NCBI GenBank assembly: GCA_015999765.1
Contig: JAECQR010000001.1
Span: forward strand, 310,001 to 374,000
Length of the DNA: 64,000 bases
DNA from: Flavobacteriia bacterium
GTDB lineage: Bacteria > Bacteroidota > Bacteroidia > Flavobacteriales > Weeksellaceae
Direction: 5' to 3'
Made by a program: the position numbers and the translations under genes. Below, in pieces: positions 8,376-16,425 of this stretch. Within the stretch, counting starts at the first letter, position 1. Every line of letters starts with the position of its first letter. The notes below the pieces were generated by a model. It had not been told where the DNA came from, searched no databases, and saw only the letters and a program-made list of their open reading frames with translations.

Positions 8376-9119
8376 CTATTTCGATAGCCAGTCTTTAAAA
8401 TCCTTTACGCGATCGCGGCTCACCGTGATTTCCTCTGCAGGCTGAAATTCCATATCAACTTTGTAGTACGGCGAAGTATGGATGTTCTTTATATAATCTG
8501 AATTGATGATGAACTGTCGGTTAACGCGGAAAAAACACTTTTCATCGAGAACTTCCTGAAGTTCGTCCAATGTAAAATCTGTCGGAAAACTTCGGTCTTT
8601 CGTCTGAAGGTAAACGATCTTGTTTTCGCTGTAAAAACAGGAAACCTCATCGGTCTGAACAATTTTTAAATTGTAGCCAATCTTTACCAGAATCCGTGAA
8701 AGCTTCTGCTTCTCTTCTTTTATTAAAGATTTGATTTCCTTCAAGTTATGATTGTTATCCGAAGGTAAGAAGCTTTTGTATTTATCAATCGCCTGCTGCA
8801 GATCTTCTTCCATAATTGGTTTTAAAAGGTAATCGATCGAATTGAGTTTAAAAGCCTTCAAAGTGTACTGATCAAAAGCCGTCGTATAAATCATGAAGCT
8901 TTTGGTGGGAACTCTTTCGAAGATATCAAATGATAAACCGTCGCCCAAAACAATATCTGAAAAGATGAGATGCGGATGCTCATTTCCAGAAAACCAACTG
9001 ATGCCTTCTTCAACAGAATTTAACGTTGCAACTAATTCTAAATCAGGAAACAAACCTAACAGTCGCTCAAGTTTTCGGGCTGCAGGTTTTTCGTCTTCTA
9101 TAATTACAGTTTTTATCAT
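8376..9119 (-). CDS. LytTR-family response regulator
   Basis: A two-component regulator of 247 residues. The receiver domain covers about 1-120, with acidic residues Glu8-Asp9, phosphoacceptor Asp55 (LIFSDIVLGDG) and IDYLLKP near residue 100 holding the conserved Lys. A LytTR DNA-binding domain covers about 150-245 (KIVYLQTKDRSF, LDEKCFFRVNRQFIIN). It is the last gene of a leftward operon behind the histidine kinase-2TM fusion and the 2TM protein, so the kinase at 9431 is its likely partner. Targets cannot be told from sequence. Confidence 0.95.
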   Translation of the reverse strand: MIKTVIIEDEKPAARKLERLLGLFPDLELVATLNSVEEGISWFSGNEHPHLIFSDIVLGDGLSFDIFERVPTKSFMIYTTAFDQYTLKAFKLNSIDYLLKPIMEEDLQQAIDKYKSFLPSDNNHNLKEIKSLIKEEKQKLSRILVKIGYNLKIVQTDEVSCFYSENKIVYLQTKDRSFPTDFTLDELQEVLDEKCFFRVNRQFIINSDYIKNIHTSPYYKVDMEFQPAEEITVSRDRVKDFKDWLSK

Positions 9120-9136
9120 TTTTCTATCCGTAAATT

Positions 9137-9427
9137 TTACTTGTATTTATCCATCAATTCACGGGTTTTCCGCTCTTCCCAGTCTTTTCCTAAAATAAAG
9201 GTGGGAACAAAAACCCGCATGGCGTGACCCACTACTCCGATCCCCCAGAAAATTGCGGTCCAGTAATTATCGATATCCGCAAGGTTGTCGCCCTGCTGAA
9301 CATTTCGTGAAATGAGGAAGAGATTTACAATGATATAGACAAACAGATGGATATAAAATCCTTTTAGTTCTTTCACCTTTCTTTTTGCTTTCGCATACGC
9401 AGCATCGTGGTTATTGTGTAATTCCAT
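9137..9427 (-). CDS. 2TM domain protein
   Basis: A 96-residue protein with two membrane segments (about 25-42 and 58-76) joined by a short loop, the layout of the 2TM domain family (PF13239). Marks are KVKELKGFY before the first helix, WGIGVVGHAMRVF in the second, and DWEERKTRELM as a charged tail. The C-terminal part of the upstream kinase shares the same three marks, so the two are paralogues. It sits 3 bp downstream of the kinase stop and 17 bp before the regulator. In this family such proteins often neighbour LytTR systems; the molecular role is unknown, and sensing or modulating the kinase is inference. Confidence 0.88.
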   Translation of the reverse strand: MELHNNHDAAYAKAKRKVKELKGFYIHLFVYIIVNLFLISRNVQQGDNLADIDNYWTAIFWGIGVVGHAMRVFVPTFILGKDWEERKTRELMDKYK

Positions 9428-9430
9428 GGT

Positions 9431-10750
9431 TTATTTTCTTATATTCTGTTCTTTTTCCATGATTTTCTGAATCTGTTTTTCCTCCCAGCTCCGGCCGATT
9501 CCGAAAACCTGCAGGGCGTGGGAGGCCAAACCAATTCCCCATCCTAACATCGGCCACCAAAACCAATGGTATTGCGGTACGGTGTATAGATTGACGAAGA
9601 TCAGAAACGGGATAACAAGACAATAGGAAATTAAATTTCCGTAAAAACCTTTCAGTTCTTTCACTCTTTTTGAGGCTCTTTCGTAAGCCATCGATTCCTG
9701 AGTTGGCTGTGTAGTCATGGCAGTTATTTTTTGTGTTAATATGGGTATTTTGACACGGAAGAAATCCTCCGATTTTTCGATAAATACATTCTGTTTGGTC
9801 AATAATGAGTAACGCTGTACAATGTTTGCGAGGCCGATTCCGGCACTTTCTTTCATCTGTTCGCGAGCCTGCAGATTATTTTCAATCAACAGAAAACCCT
9901 GTTCTGAATAAATTTTTATGCTAAGCGGCTTCTGCGCCGTGGCGAAATTATGTTTGATGCAATTCTCAAGCAACAGCTGCAGCGAGAGCGGTACCACAAA
10001 AGATTTCAAATCGCTTTCACTTACGATAAATTCAAAACTTACACTGTCCTCAAATCTGGTTTTCAACAAATCGCAGTAAGTTCGGGCAAAATCAAGTTCT
10101 TCTTCAACGGTGACCAACTCCTTGTCTTTCTGCTCTAAAACATAGCGGTAAATCTTCGACATTGAGGCGGTGAAATGCTGCGCCTGATCAGGATTTTCGT
10201 CAATCAAAGCACTTAAAACATTTAATGAATTAAAAAGGAAATGCGGGTCGAGCTGGTTTTTTAAACTTTCGAACTGTGCATTAGCCGATTTGGCGATCAG
10301 TTTCTGTTCAACTACTTCTTTCCGCGTTGATTTCTTCCATTCCGCAATAAAACCTTTGGCATGTAAAATCGCGGAAATCATAAGTGCGAAATTGATCATG
10401 AACCAGTTTACAAAATTCATTGTATCTGAAAAAAACTCAGAAGAATCTTCGTTTTTAATAACAATAAATACAATGTAATTGCAAAAGAGAACCATTACCA
10501 CATTCCCTAAAACCGTAGCAAGAATGCCGAATATGGTTCTTTCCCTGGTATTCTCAACCCAGGAAAATTTCCTGTTTAAAAACGTATTGATCTGATGATT
10601 TCCGGTAGAGAGAACGACTGTATAAAACAGCGAGATTCCCAAAGTGAAGAAAAAATTCTGCACCGTCTTTTCACTGTCGAAAAAAGTAAAGAAAAACAGC
10701 CCCGCGCCGAGCGATATGGTAAGGATGTTATAAAAATCTTTTCTTTTCAT
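9431..10750 (-). CDS. LytS-type histidine kinase fused to a C-terminal 2TM domain
   Basis: A 439-residue protein. Four membrane helices lie in residues 8-130, followed by the His_kinase (PF06580) region with His170 in LDPHFLFNSLN. An ATPase domain follows with the N-box LLLENCIKHN (about 259-268) and the G-box SAGIGLANI. The kinase part ends about residue 338. Without a stop the frame continues into KRVKELKGFY and two more membrane helices (about 370-410), a complete 2TM domain like that of the next gene. Met345 (ATG at 9718-9716) is where an independent 2TM protein would begin, so the gene looks like a fusion of two genes, or could have an internal start. It heads the operon with the 2TM protein and the LytTR regulator. 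Confidence 0.92.
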   Translation of the reverse strand: MKRKDFYNILTISLGAGLFFFTFFDSEKTVQNFFFTLGISLFYTVVLSTGNHQINTFLNRKFSWVENTRERTIFGILATVLGNVVMVLFCNYIVFIVIKNEDSSEFFSDTMNFVNWFMINFALMISAILHAKGFIAEWKKSTRKEVVEQKLIAKSANAQFESLKNQLDPHFLFNSLNVLSALIDENPDQAQHFTASMSKIYRYVLEQKDKELVTVEEELDFARTYCDLLKTRFEDSVSFEFIVSESDLKSFVVPLSLQLLLENCIKHNFATAQKPLSIKIYSEQGFLLIENNLQAREQMKESAGIGLANIVQRYSLLTKQNVFIEKSEDFFRVKIPILTQKITAMTTQPTQESMAYERASKRVKELKGFYGNLISYCLVIPFLIFVNLYTVPQYHWFWWPMLGWGIGLASHALQVFGIGRSWEEKQIQKIMEKEQNIRK

Positions 10751-10792
10751 TGTTTAAATTCTTCAGTAAAACTATGTCAAAATAAAGATATA

Positions 10793-10800
10793 CAAAATTA
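10793..10800 (-). promoter_or_regulatory. Candidate -7 element of the kinase operon
   Basis: Read on the minus strand this is TAATTTTG, matching TAnnTTTG, 43 bp upstream of the kinase ATG at 10750. Confidence 0.45.
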
Positions 10801-10841
10801 TATCTTGCTGAAAGGCAAAATTCAACGCCTGAACTGTAAAC

Positions 10842-10875
10842 AAAAAAACCACCGGATTGTGCGGTGGTTTTTTTT
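10842..10875 (-). terminator. Terminator of the tsp gene
   Basis: The stem AAACCACCG/CGGTGGTTT with a GATTGTG loop, bounded by A- and T-runs, lies just after the protease stop codon on the minus strand. Confidence 0.85.
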
Positions 10876-10889
10876 GTGTGTAATGTTGG

Positions 10890-13010
10890 TTATTTCATCT
10901 GTGCGGCAATCGCAACCGCTTCCTGAAGATAAAGGTCTCGCTGTAGATTCTTCGTCCAGTTCTGCGACTTCTTAGCAAATGCCTCATCTTTTTTCTCCCG
11001 GACTATTTCATCCGGATTTAAAGTGAAAGTAAGCCCGTTATTGAATTTATCCAGAGCTTTGAATTTCTCAATCTGTGCTTTTCTGGTTTTCATCACTTCA
11101 TTGAATTTGGTTTGATTGAGAGAAATGCTTTCTTCTTTATCCAGATTTTCCTTCCACTGCGCTGATTCCTGTACCAACTGGTAAGCTTTGTTGTTCATCA
11201 GCCGGGATTCCATGTCTTTCTGTAATGCCTGCGCTGTAAAGTAATTCATCGGCTGATAAGGAACTGCGGGAATTTTATCCCACGCCAAAGCATAATCATC
11301 ATACCTTTCTCCAATCTCGGCGTAGGTAAAGAAATCCTTCATTTTAAAGTCGGATTCAATCCCTTTTCTTTGAGTAGATTCACCTGTTACGCGGTAAAAT
11401 TTCTGAATCGTAAGTTTCAAAGATCCGAAATCATCATTTGTATTCAGAAATCTGTTCAGATCAACGAAGGTCTGCACTGTTCCTTTACCAAACGACTGCG
11501 GAGATCCGATAACCACCCCTCTGCCGTAATCCTGAACAGCACCCGCAAGAATTTCTGACGCTGAAGCAGAAAGCTCATTCTGCATAATTACAAGAGGACC
11601 TGTCCAAAGTGGAACACTGTTTTTATTCTTCAGCGTCTGGATTTTCCCGTTCCCGTCTTTTACCTGAACATAAGGTCCGGTATTCATGAATAGTCCAAGA
11701 ATATCTCCGACTTCGGTTAAACTTCCACCACCGTTATTTCTAAGATCCAGGATAATTCCCTGTACATTCTGTGCTTTCAGTTTAATCAGTTCGTTTTTAA
11801 TGTCGTCTGACGCATTTCTGCCTTTGTCATCTGCGAAATCAGCATTGAAACTCGGCAAATTAATGAAGCCGTACTTTTTACCGTCTTTAGAGTTTACGAT
11901 GATGCTCCTTGCAAACGTATCTTCAATCGCAACTTCCTCGCGGATCATCGTAACTTCTTTAATCGTTTTGTCTTTTTTCTCAACGGTTAAAGTCACTTTT
12001 GTTCCTTTTTCTCCGCGGATTAATCTCACAGCTTCATCGGACAGCATCCCAACAACATTTACGGGATCTTCATTTGGTTTAGAACGGACTTTTAAAATCT
12101 TATCGCCTTCTGAAAGCTGTTTAGATTTCCAGGCCGGTGCCCCAATCGTAAGCGCTCCAAGATAAAGATAACCTCTTTTTTCCTGGATGATTGCGCCAAT
12201 TCCGATTACCTTTCCTGTGAACTGTGTATCGAAATCCTCCTTATTTTTCGGGGAATAATAGTTAGTGTGCGGATCGAAAACTTCGGTATAAGCATTCATA
12301 TAAACAGTAAACCAATCCATCTTGTTTCTTTTCTTGAACCTTCTGAAAGTGTCGGTGATAAGGTCTTTAACCTCTTCTGTCGCTTTAACTCTTTTCTGTT
12401 CCGGGGTAAGGATTTCAAGTTTGATGGTGTCCTTCAAATTGAACTTCTGAACAGAATCTTTTTTCTCTTTCTGCATTTCTTCTTTAGCGCTTAAAGATTC
12501 CATTTCCTGAAGGATATTGTACTTAATGTATTTTTTCCATTCTGCCGAAAGTTCCTTCGCGTTTGTTGAATTCTTCTTGAGTTTAGGCTCAAGAACCAGC
12601 GTTTCGTCTTCCTCTAAATTAATAGGTTTACTCAAGATATCCTGAGTAATTTTATCGATTTCATCAACCCTTTGATAAAGCCTGTCGATGGTGAGTTTAT
12701 AAAAGGTCAAATCACCCTGATTCAGGTAATCATCAAGCTTTGTCTTATGTTTTGCAAACTCGTCCATATCAGACTGCAGGAAATATCTTTTAGACGCATC
12801 TACCATTTCGAAATAGTGCTTGTAAACGTCCTGAGAATAAGCATCATTGATGGGTTTCGGAGCGTAGTGAAGATAACTGAGCGTATTTTTTACACTCACC
12901 ATAATTGTTGACATTTTATCGTCATCATTTTTTGGGGAATTAAAGCAGAACACTAAGCTCGTAAGCGGAATGAACAGCAGTAAAGTATTGATTTTTAATT
13001 TCTTGAACAT
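10890..13010 (-). CDS. prc: C-terminal processing (tail-specific) protease Tsp/Prc, S41 family
   Basis: A periplasmic serine protease of 706 residues that cuts proteins from their C-terminal end. An N-terminal hydrophobic stretch (NTLLLFIPLTSLVFCF, residues 9-24) acts as signal or anchor. The N-terminal Tsp domain follows, then a PDZ domain (about 235-330, GIGAIIQEKRGYLYLG), then the S41 core with GIILDLRNNGGG and ELSASASEILAGAVQD. In the family the Ser of SASxSE and the Lys of QSFGKGTVQ form the catalytic dyad, and both motifs are present. A C-terminal DUF3340-like helical region completes the usual length. It is transcribed alone, divergent from surE. Confidence 0.95.
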   Translation of the reverse strand: MFKKLKINTLLLFIPLTSLVFCFNSPKNDDDKMSTIMVSVKNTLSYLHYAPKPINDAYSQDVYKHYFEMVDASKRYFLQSDMDEFAKHKTKLDDYLNQGDLTFYKLTIDRLYQRVDEIDKITQDILSKPINLEEDETLVLEPKLKKNSTNAKELSAEWKKYIKYNILQEMESLSAKEEMQKEKKDSVQKFNLKDTIKLEILTPEQKRVKATEEVKDLITDTFRRFKKRNKMDWFTVYMNAYTEVFDPHTNYYSPKNKEDFDTQFTGKVIGIGAIIQEKRGYLYLGALTIGAPAWKSKQLSEGDKILKVRSKPNEDPVNVVGMLSDEAVRLIRGEKGTKVTLTVEKKDKTIKEVTMIREEVAIEDTFARSIIVNSKDGKKYGFINLPSFNADFADDKGRNASDDIKNELIKLKAQNVQGIILDLRNNGGGSLTEVGDILGLFMNTGPYVQVKDGNGKIQTLKNKNSVPLWTGPLVIMQNELSASASEILAGAVQDYGRGVVIGSPQSFGKGTVQTFVDLNRFLNTNDDFGSLKLTIQKFYRVTGESTQRKGIESDFKMKDFFTYAEIGERYDDYALAWDKIPAVPYQPMNYFTAQALQKDMESRLMNNKAYQLVQESAQWKENLDKEESISLNQTKFNEVMKTRKAQIEKFKALDKFNNGLTFTLNPDEIVREKKDEAFAKKSQNWTKNLQRDLYLQEAVAIAAQMK

Positions 13011-13077
13011 ATAATTGTTTACTATTATCTGATTTGTTAATATTTTTACCGTTTTGTTACAGGATTTTACAAAGTAT

Positions 13078-13085
13078 CAAAATTA
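13078..13085 (-). promoter_or_regulatory. Candidate tsp -7 element
   Basis: Minus-strand TAATTTTG, matching TAnnTTTG, 67 bp upstream of the protease ATG. Confidence 0.4.
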
Positions 13086-13119
13086 ATACCTTATTTATAT
13101 TTGAACACTATATTTTAAG

Positions 13120-13127
13120 TAATTTTG
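13120..13127 (+). promoter_or_regulatory. surE -7 element (TAATTTTG) that fixes the start
   Basis: TAATTTTG matches TAnnTTTG, and a TTTG lies 16 bp further up (13100-13103) as a possible -33 partner. The TTG at 13125 sits inside this element, which argues for the ATG at 13146 as the surE start. Confidence 0.6.
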
Positions 13128-13145
13128 TTCAAAACCCCTAGATAT

Positions 13146-13910
13146 ATGCACAGACCTTTGATATTAGTAACAAATGACGACGGAATTACCGCACCAGGAA
13201 TACGGAATTTGGTAAATTTTATGAATGAAATCGGCGAGGTGGTCGTAGTAGCGCCGAATTCACCGCAAAGCGGAAAAGGTCACGCCATTACCATCAATTC
13301 TACCCTCACTTTTGAAGAAATAAACCTTGAAGGTCCACAGAAAGATTATTCACTAAGCGGAACTCCCGTAGATTGCGTCAAATTTGCTCTTGATAAAATC
13401 CTTACAAGAAAACCGGACATTGTAGTTTCAGGAATTAATCACGGGGCGAATTCTTCAATCAATGTTATTTATTCAGGAACCATGTCGGCAGCGGTTGAGG
13501 CCGGTGTAGAAGGACTTCAGGCGATTGGCTTTTCGCTGCTTGATTTTTCCTGGGACGCCGATTTCACTCAGGCAAAAAACCATATTCAGGCGATCGTAAA
13601 GAAAGTTCTGGAAAATCCGATGCCAAAAGGTGTTGTACTTAATGTTAATATTCCGAAACTGGCGAATGATGAAATAAAAGGCATCAGAGTCTGCAAACAG
13701 GCAGATGCCAAGTGGGAAGAAAGTTTCGACCAGCGTGTAAATCCGCACGGGAAAACCTATTTCTGGCTCTCCGGATACTTCAACAATATGGATGCCAGTC
13801 CTGATGCAGATGAAGTGGCCCTGTCGGAAGGTTATATTTCAGTAGTTCCGGTGAAATTTGATTTAACGGCTTATGAATATATGAAAGATCTTAAAGGAAT
13901 TCTGGAATAG
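13146..13910 (+). CDS. surE: 5'-nucleotidase SurE
   Basis: A divalent-metal 5'-nucleotidase that removes phosphate from nucleoside monophosphates, a stationary-phase survival protein. From the ATG chosen here the protein is 254 residues and begins MHRPLILVTNDDG. The NDDG (Asp-Asp metal ligands), NSPQSG and SGINHGAN motifs are all present in the first 115 residues, as is SGTMSAAVEAG. The frame can be read seven residues upstream to a TTG at 13125, but that codon belongs to a promoter word. It is divergent from tsp and followed by guaC 45 bp later. Confidence 0.96.
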   Translation: MHRPLILVTNDDGITAPGIRNLVNFMNEIGEVVVVAPNSPQSGKGHAITINSTLTFEEINLEGPQKDYSLSGTPVDCVKFALDKILTRKPDIVVSGINHGANSSINVIYSGTMSAAVEAGVEGLQAIGFSLLDFSWDADFTQAKNHIQAIVKKVLENPMPKGVVLNVNIPKLANDEIKGIRVCKQADAKWEESFDQRVNPHGKTYFWLSGYFNNMDASPDADEVALSEGYISVVPVKFDLTAYEYMKDLKGILE

Positions 13911-13955
13911 CATCTTATTTGTTTCTTCAGGATCAAAATCTTTAAAAATTACAGA

Positions 13956-14996
13956 ATGCGCATAGAATACGAAATAAAACTGGGCTTTAAGGATGTAATG
14001 ATCCGCCCGAAGAGGTCAACATTAAAATCAAGATCCCAAGTTAGTTTAGAACGGAATTTTACGTTCGTGAATTCGAAGAAAAAATGGAGCGGCGTGCCGA
14101 TTATCGCTGCCAATATGGATACGGTCGGAACTTTCGAAATGGCTGAGGCGCTGGCAAAAGAAAAAATTATTACCGCCATCCACAAACATTATACTCCGGA
14201 AGAATGGACTGCTTTTCTGAAGAATCAACCCGATTCGATTTATGATTATATCGCATTAAGCACAGGAACCGGGAATGCTGATGAGGAAAAAATCAAACAG
14301 ATTATAGATGCCCATCCGCAGATTGAATTTCTCTGCATCGATGTTGCCAATGGTTATTCCGAACATTTTGTTGAGTTTGTAAAGAACGCCCGCCGGAATT
14401 TTCCTAATAAAACAATTATCGCAGGAAACGTTGTAACCGGAGAAATGGTGGAAGAGCTAATTCTCGCCGGAGCCGACATCATAAAAGTCGGAATTGGCCC
14501 TGGTTCTGTGTGTACAACAAGAATTAAAACCGGCGTCGGTTATCCGCAGCTTTCGGCGATTATTGAGTGTGCGGATGCGGCTCACGGACTGGGCGGACAT
14601 ATTATTTCTGATGGCGGATGTAAAATTCCCGGAGATGTGGCAAAAGCATTTGGTGGAGGTGCAGATTTCGTGATGTTAGGCGGAATGTTTGCCGGACACG
14701 ACGAAAGTGGCGGCGATATTGTGGAAGAACAAGGCAAAAAATTCAGACTTTTTTATGGAATGAGTTCGCAGACCGCGATGGATAAACACGCCGGCGGTGT
14801 GGCTGAATACCGTGCTTCTGAAGGTAAAACAGTGAAAGTTCCTTATAAAGGCCCTGTTTCTGAGACGGTGAAAGATATTCTAGGCGGCGTGCGGTCTACC
14901 TGTACGTATGTCGGTGCTTCAGAATTGCGCGAACTTTCGAAAAGAACAACCTTTATCAGGGTTGCCGAACAGCATAATGAGGTTTTTGGGAACTAA
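13956..14996 (+). CDS. guaC: GMP reductase
   Basis: Reduces GMP to IMP with NADPH and releases ammonia, connecting guanine and adenine nucleotide pools. The 346-residue TIM-barrel protein carries GPGSVCTTR with catalytic Cys186, the same number as in the E. coli enzyme. Other marks are the phosphate-binding [14 protein letters not shown] and [10 protein letters not shown], and the flap [10 protein letters not shown]. The missing CBS domains separate it from IMP dehydrogenase. Length equals the usual GMP reductase. It follows surE on the same strand with 45 bp between, and both genes act on nucleoside monophosphates. Confidence 0.95.
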   Translation: MRIEYEIKLGFKDVMIRPKRSTLKSRSQVSLERNFTFVNSKKKWSGVPIIAANMDTVGTFEMAEALAKEKIITAIHKHYTPEEWTAFLKNQPDSIYDYIALSTGTGNADEEKIKQIIDAHPQIEFLCIDVANGYSEHFVEFVKNARRNFPNKTIIAGNVVTGEMVEELILAGADIIKVGIGPGSVCTTRIKTGVGYPQLSAIIECADAAHGLGGHIISDGGCKIPGDVAKAFGGGADFVMLGGMFAGHDESGGDIVEEQGKKFRLFYGMSSQTAMDKHAGGVAEYRASEGKTVKVPYKGPVSETVKDILGGVRSTCTYVGASELRELSKRTTFIRVAEQHNEVFGN

Positions 14997-15044
14997 ATTT
15001 CCTTTTATAGCCATAGCTATTTATGAAATATCAATCTAAAGCAA

Positions 15045-15491
15045 ATGAAACTCCTAAGAACCAACTCCGAAAATCAGGATTTTATACAGTTGGTTAAAAT
15101 GCTGGATGAATATCTCGCCTATGTTGATGGAGATGATCACGCATTCTATGACCAATTCAATAAAATTGATTCTCTGCAGCACTGTGTTGTTATTTTTGAA
15201 GATGAAAATCCTGTCGGCTGCGGTGCAATTAAACCTTATGACAAAACATCTGCAGAACTGAAACGGATGTTCGTGATTCCGGAATTCCGGGGAAAAGGTT
15301 ATGCCTCAAAAATTGTTTCTGAACTGGAACGCTGGGCGAAGGAAATGGGATTTAAAAAGGTAATATTAGAAACCGGAATTAATCAGCTGGACGCGATCAG
15401 GCTTTACGAAAAGACTTATGAACGCATGGAAAATTACGGACAGTATAAAGGCGTCGAGAATTCTTTATGTTTCATTAAAGAACTTAAATAA
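15045..15491 (+). CDS. GNAT-family N-acetyltransferase
   Basis: A 148-residue acetyl-CoA dependent acetyltransferase. The acetyl-CoA binding motif A is clear at about residues 84-100 (LKRMFVIPEFRGKGYASKIV, with the R-G-K-G-Y-A signature), followed by motif B around 115-140 (LETGINQLDAIRLYEKTYERM). Its substrate cannot be told. It stands 48 bp after guaC and ends at a hairpin terminator. Confidence 0.9.
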   Translation: MKLLRTNSENQDFIQLVKMLDEYLAYVDGDDHAFYDQFNKIDSLQHCVVIFEDENPVGCGAIKPYDKTSAELKRMFVIPEFRGKGYASKIVSELERWAKEMGFKKVILETGINQLDAIRLYEKTYERMENYGQYKGVENSLCFIKELK

Positions 15492-15528
15492 GTTTTTTAA
15501 CAAGTCTAAGTTAAGTTGCAGTAATACA

Positions 15529-15566
15529 AAAACCTTCTGTTCTAAATACAGAAGGTTTTATTTTTA
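15529..15566 (+). terminator. Terminator after the GNAT gene
   Basis: The stem AAAACCTTCTGT/ACAGAAGGTTTT with a TCTAAAT loop is followed by ATTTTT, 37 bp after the stop codon. Confidence 0.85.
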
Positions 15567-15589
15567 TGAAGTAAAAAGAGGTAATCTTT

Positions 15590-15682
15590 TAGCCCCGATT
15601 GTAACGGAAATCCTTTTTTGAAAAAAAGATTGCAGTGAAAAGCGGGACATGTTTTGGGAGTACACAAAATCTTGTTGCTCCT
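15590..15682 (+). repeat. REP-like intergenic repeat, copy 2
   Basis: Begins with AGCCCCGATTGTAACGGAAA and TCC, contains TTTTTTGAAAAAAAGATTGCAG with self-complementary T and A runs, then GAAAAGCGGGA, and closes with TTGTTGCTCCT touching the fabG stop codon. The order of landmarks matches copy 1 at 6948. Together with the preceding hairpin it accounts for the 189-bp gap between the convergent GNAT and fabG genes. Confidence 0.7.
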
Positions 15683-16424
15683 AAGTCAGCATTCCGCCAT
15701 CAACATTCAGCACCTGACCAGTGATGTACGCTGACATGTCGCTGCCCAAGAAAACACATGCGTTGGCCACATCTTCCGGCTGTCCGCCACGTTTCAAAGG
15801 AATTCCTTCTCTCCAGCCCTGCACGGTTTTTTCGTCTAAAGCAGCAGTCATTTCGGTTTCGATGAATCCCGGCGCGATGGCGTTGCAACGGATATTTCTT
15901 GAACCCAACTCCAGCGCAATCGATTTGGAGAAGCCAATCACTCCGGCTTTGGAAGCTGCATAATTTGCCTGTCCGGCATTTCCTTTAACGCCAACCACCG
16001 AAGTCATGTTGATAATAGAGCCAGATTTTGCTTTCATCATCGGTTTAATTACCGCTTTCGTAAGGTTGAATACGGAATCCAGGTTTACTTTGATGATGGT
16101 GTCCCAATCGTCTTTGGACATTCTGAGCATCAGATTATCACGTGTAATTCCTGCGTTATTGATCAAAATATCGATCTGGCCGAATTCTGCCATTACATCC
16201 TCTACAAGCTTCTGAGCAGCATCGTAATCCGACGCGTCCGACTGGTAACCTTTTGCTGTTGTAATTTTTGAAAGTTCTTCTTCCAGCGCCTTGGCTTTAT
16301 CAACAGAACCTGCGTACGTAAAGGCCACTTTAGCTCCTTCCTTAGCGAAAACCTCGGCGATTCCTTTTCCGATTCCGCGTGTCGCGCCGGTAATTAAGGC
16401 CACTTTTCCTTCTAATAATCCCAT
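15681..16424 (-). CDS. fabG: 3-oxoacyl-[acyl-carrier-protein] reductase FabG
   Basis: Reduces beta-ketoacyl-ACP with NADPH in each cycle of fatty acid elongation. The 247-residue short-chain dehydrogenase carries the cofactor motif TGATRGIGKG (12-21), NNAG (89-92), and the catalytic Ser142, Tyr155 and Lys159 (YAASK), with GFIETEMT near residue 188. The length is exactly that of FabG. It is the last gene of a leftward operon, 1 bp after rsmI. Confidence 0.96.
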   Translation of the reverse strand: MGLLEGKVALITGATRGIGKGIAEVFAKEGAKVAFTYAGSVDKAKALEEELSKITTAKGYQSDASDYDAAQKLVEDVMAEFGQIDILINNAGITRDNLMLRMSKDDWDTIIKVNLDSVFNLTKAVIKPMMKAKSGSIINMTSVVGVKGNAGQANYAASKAGVIGFSKSIALELGSRNIRCNAIAPGFIETEMTAALDEKTVQGWREGIPLKRGGQPEDVANACVFLGSDMSAYITGQVLNVDGGMLT

Positions 16425-16425
16425 A

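Noticed and set aside
9716-9718. Separate 2TM gene starting at Met345 of the kinase
   Set aside because: No stop separates it from the kinase frame, so I annotate one fused gene and mention the internal start only as a possibility.
11686-12165. Long open frame opposite the tsp gene (159 codons)
   Set aside because: It is antisense to the conserved PDZ and protease domains, has low-complexity composition and no recognisable motif.
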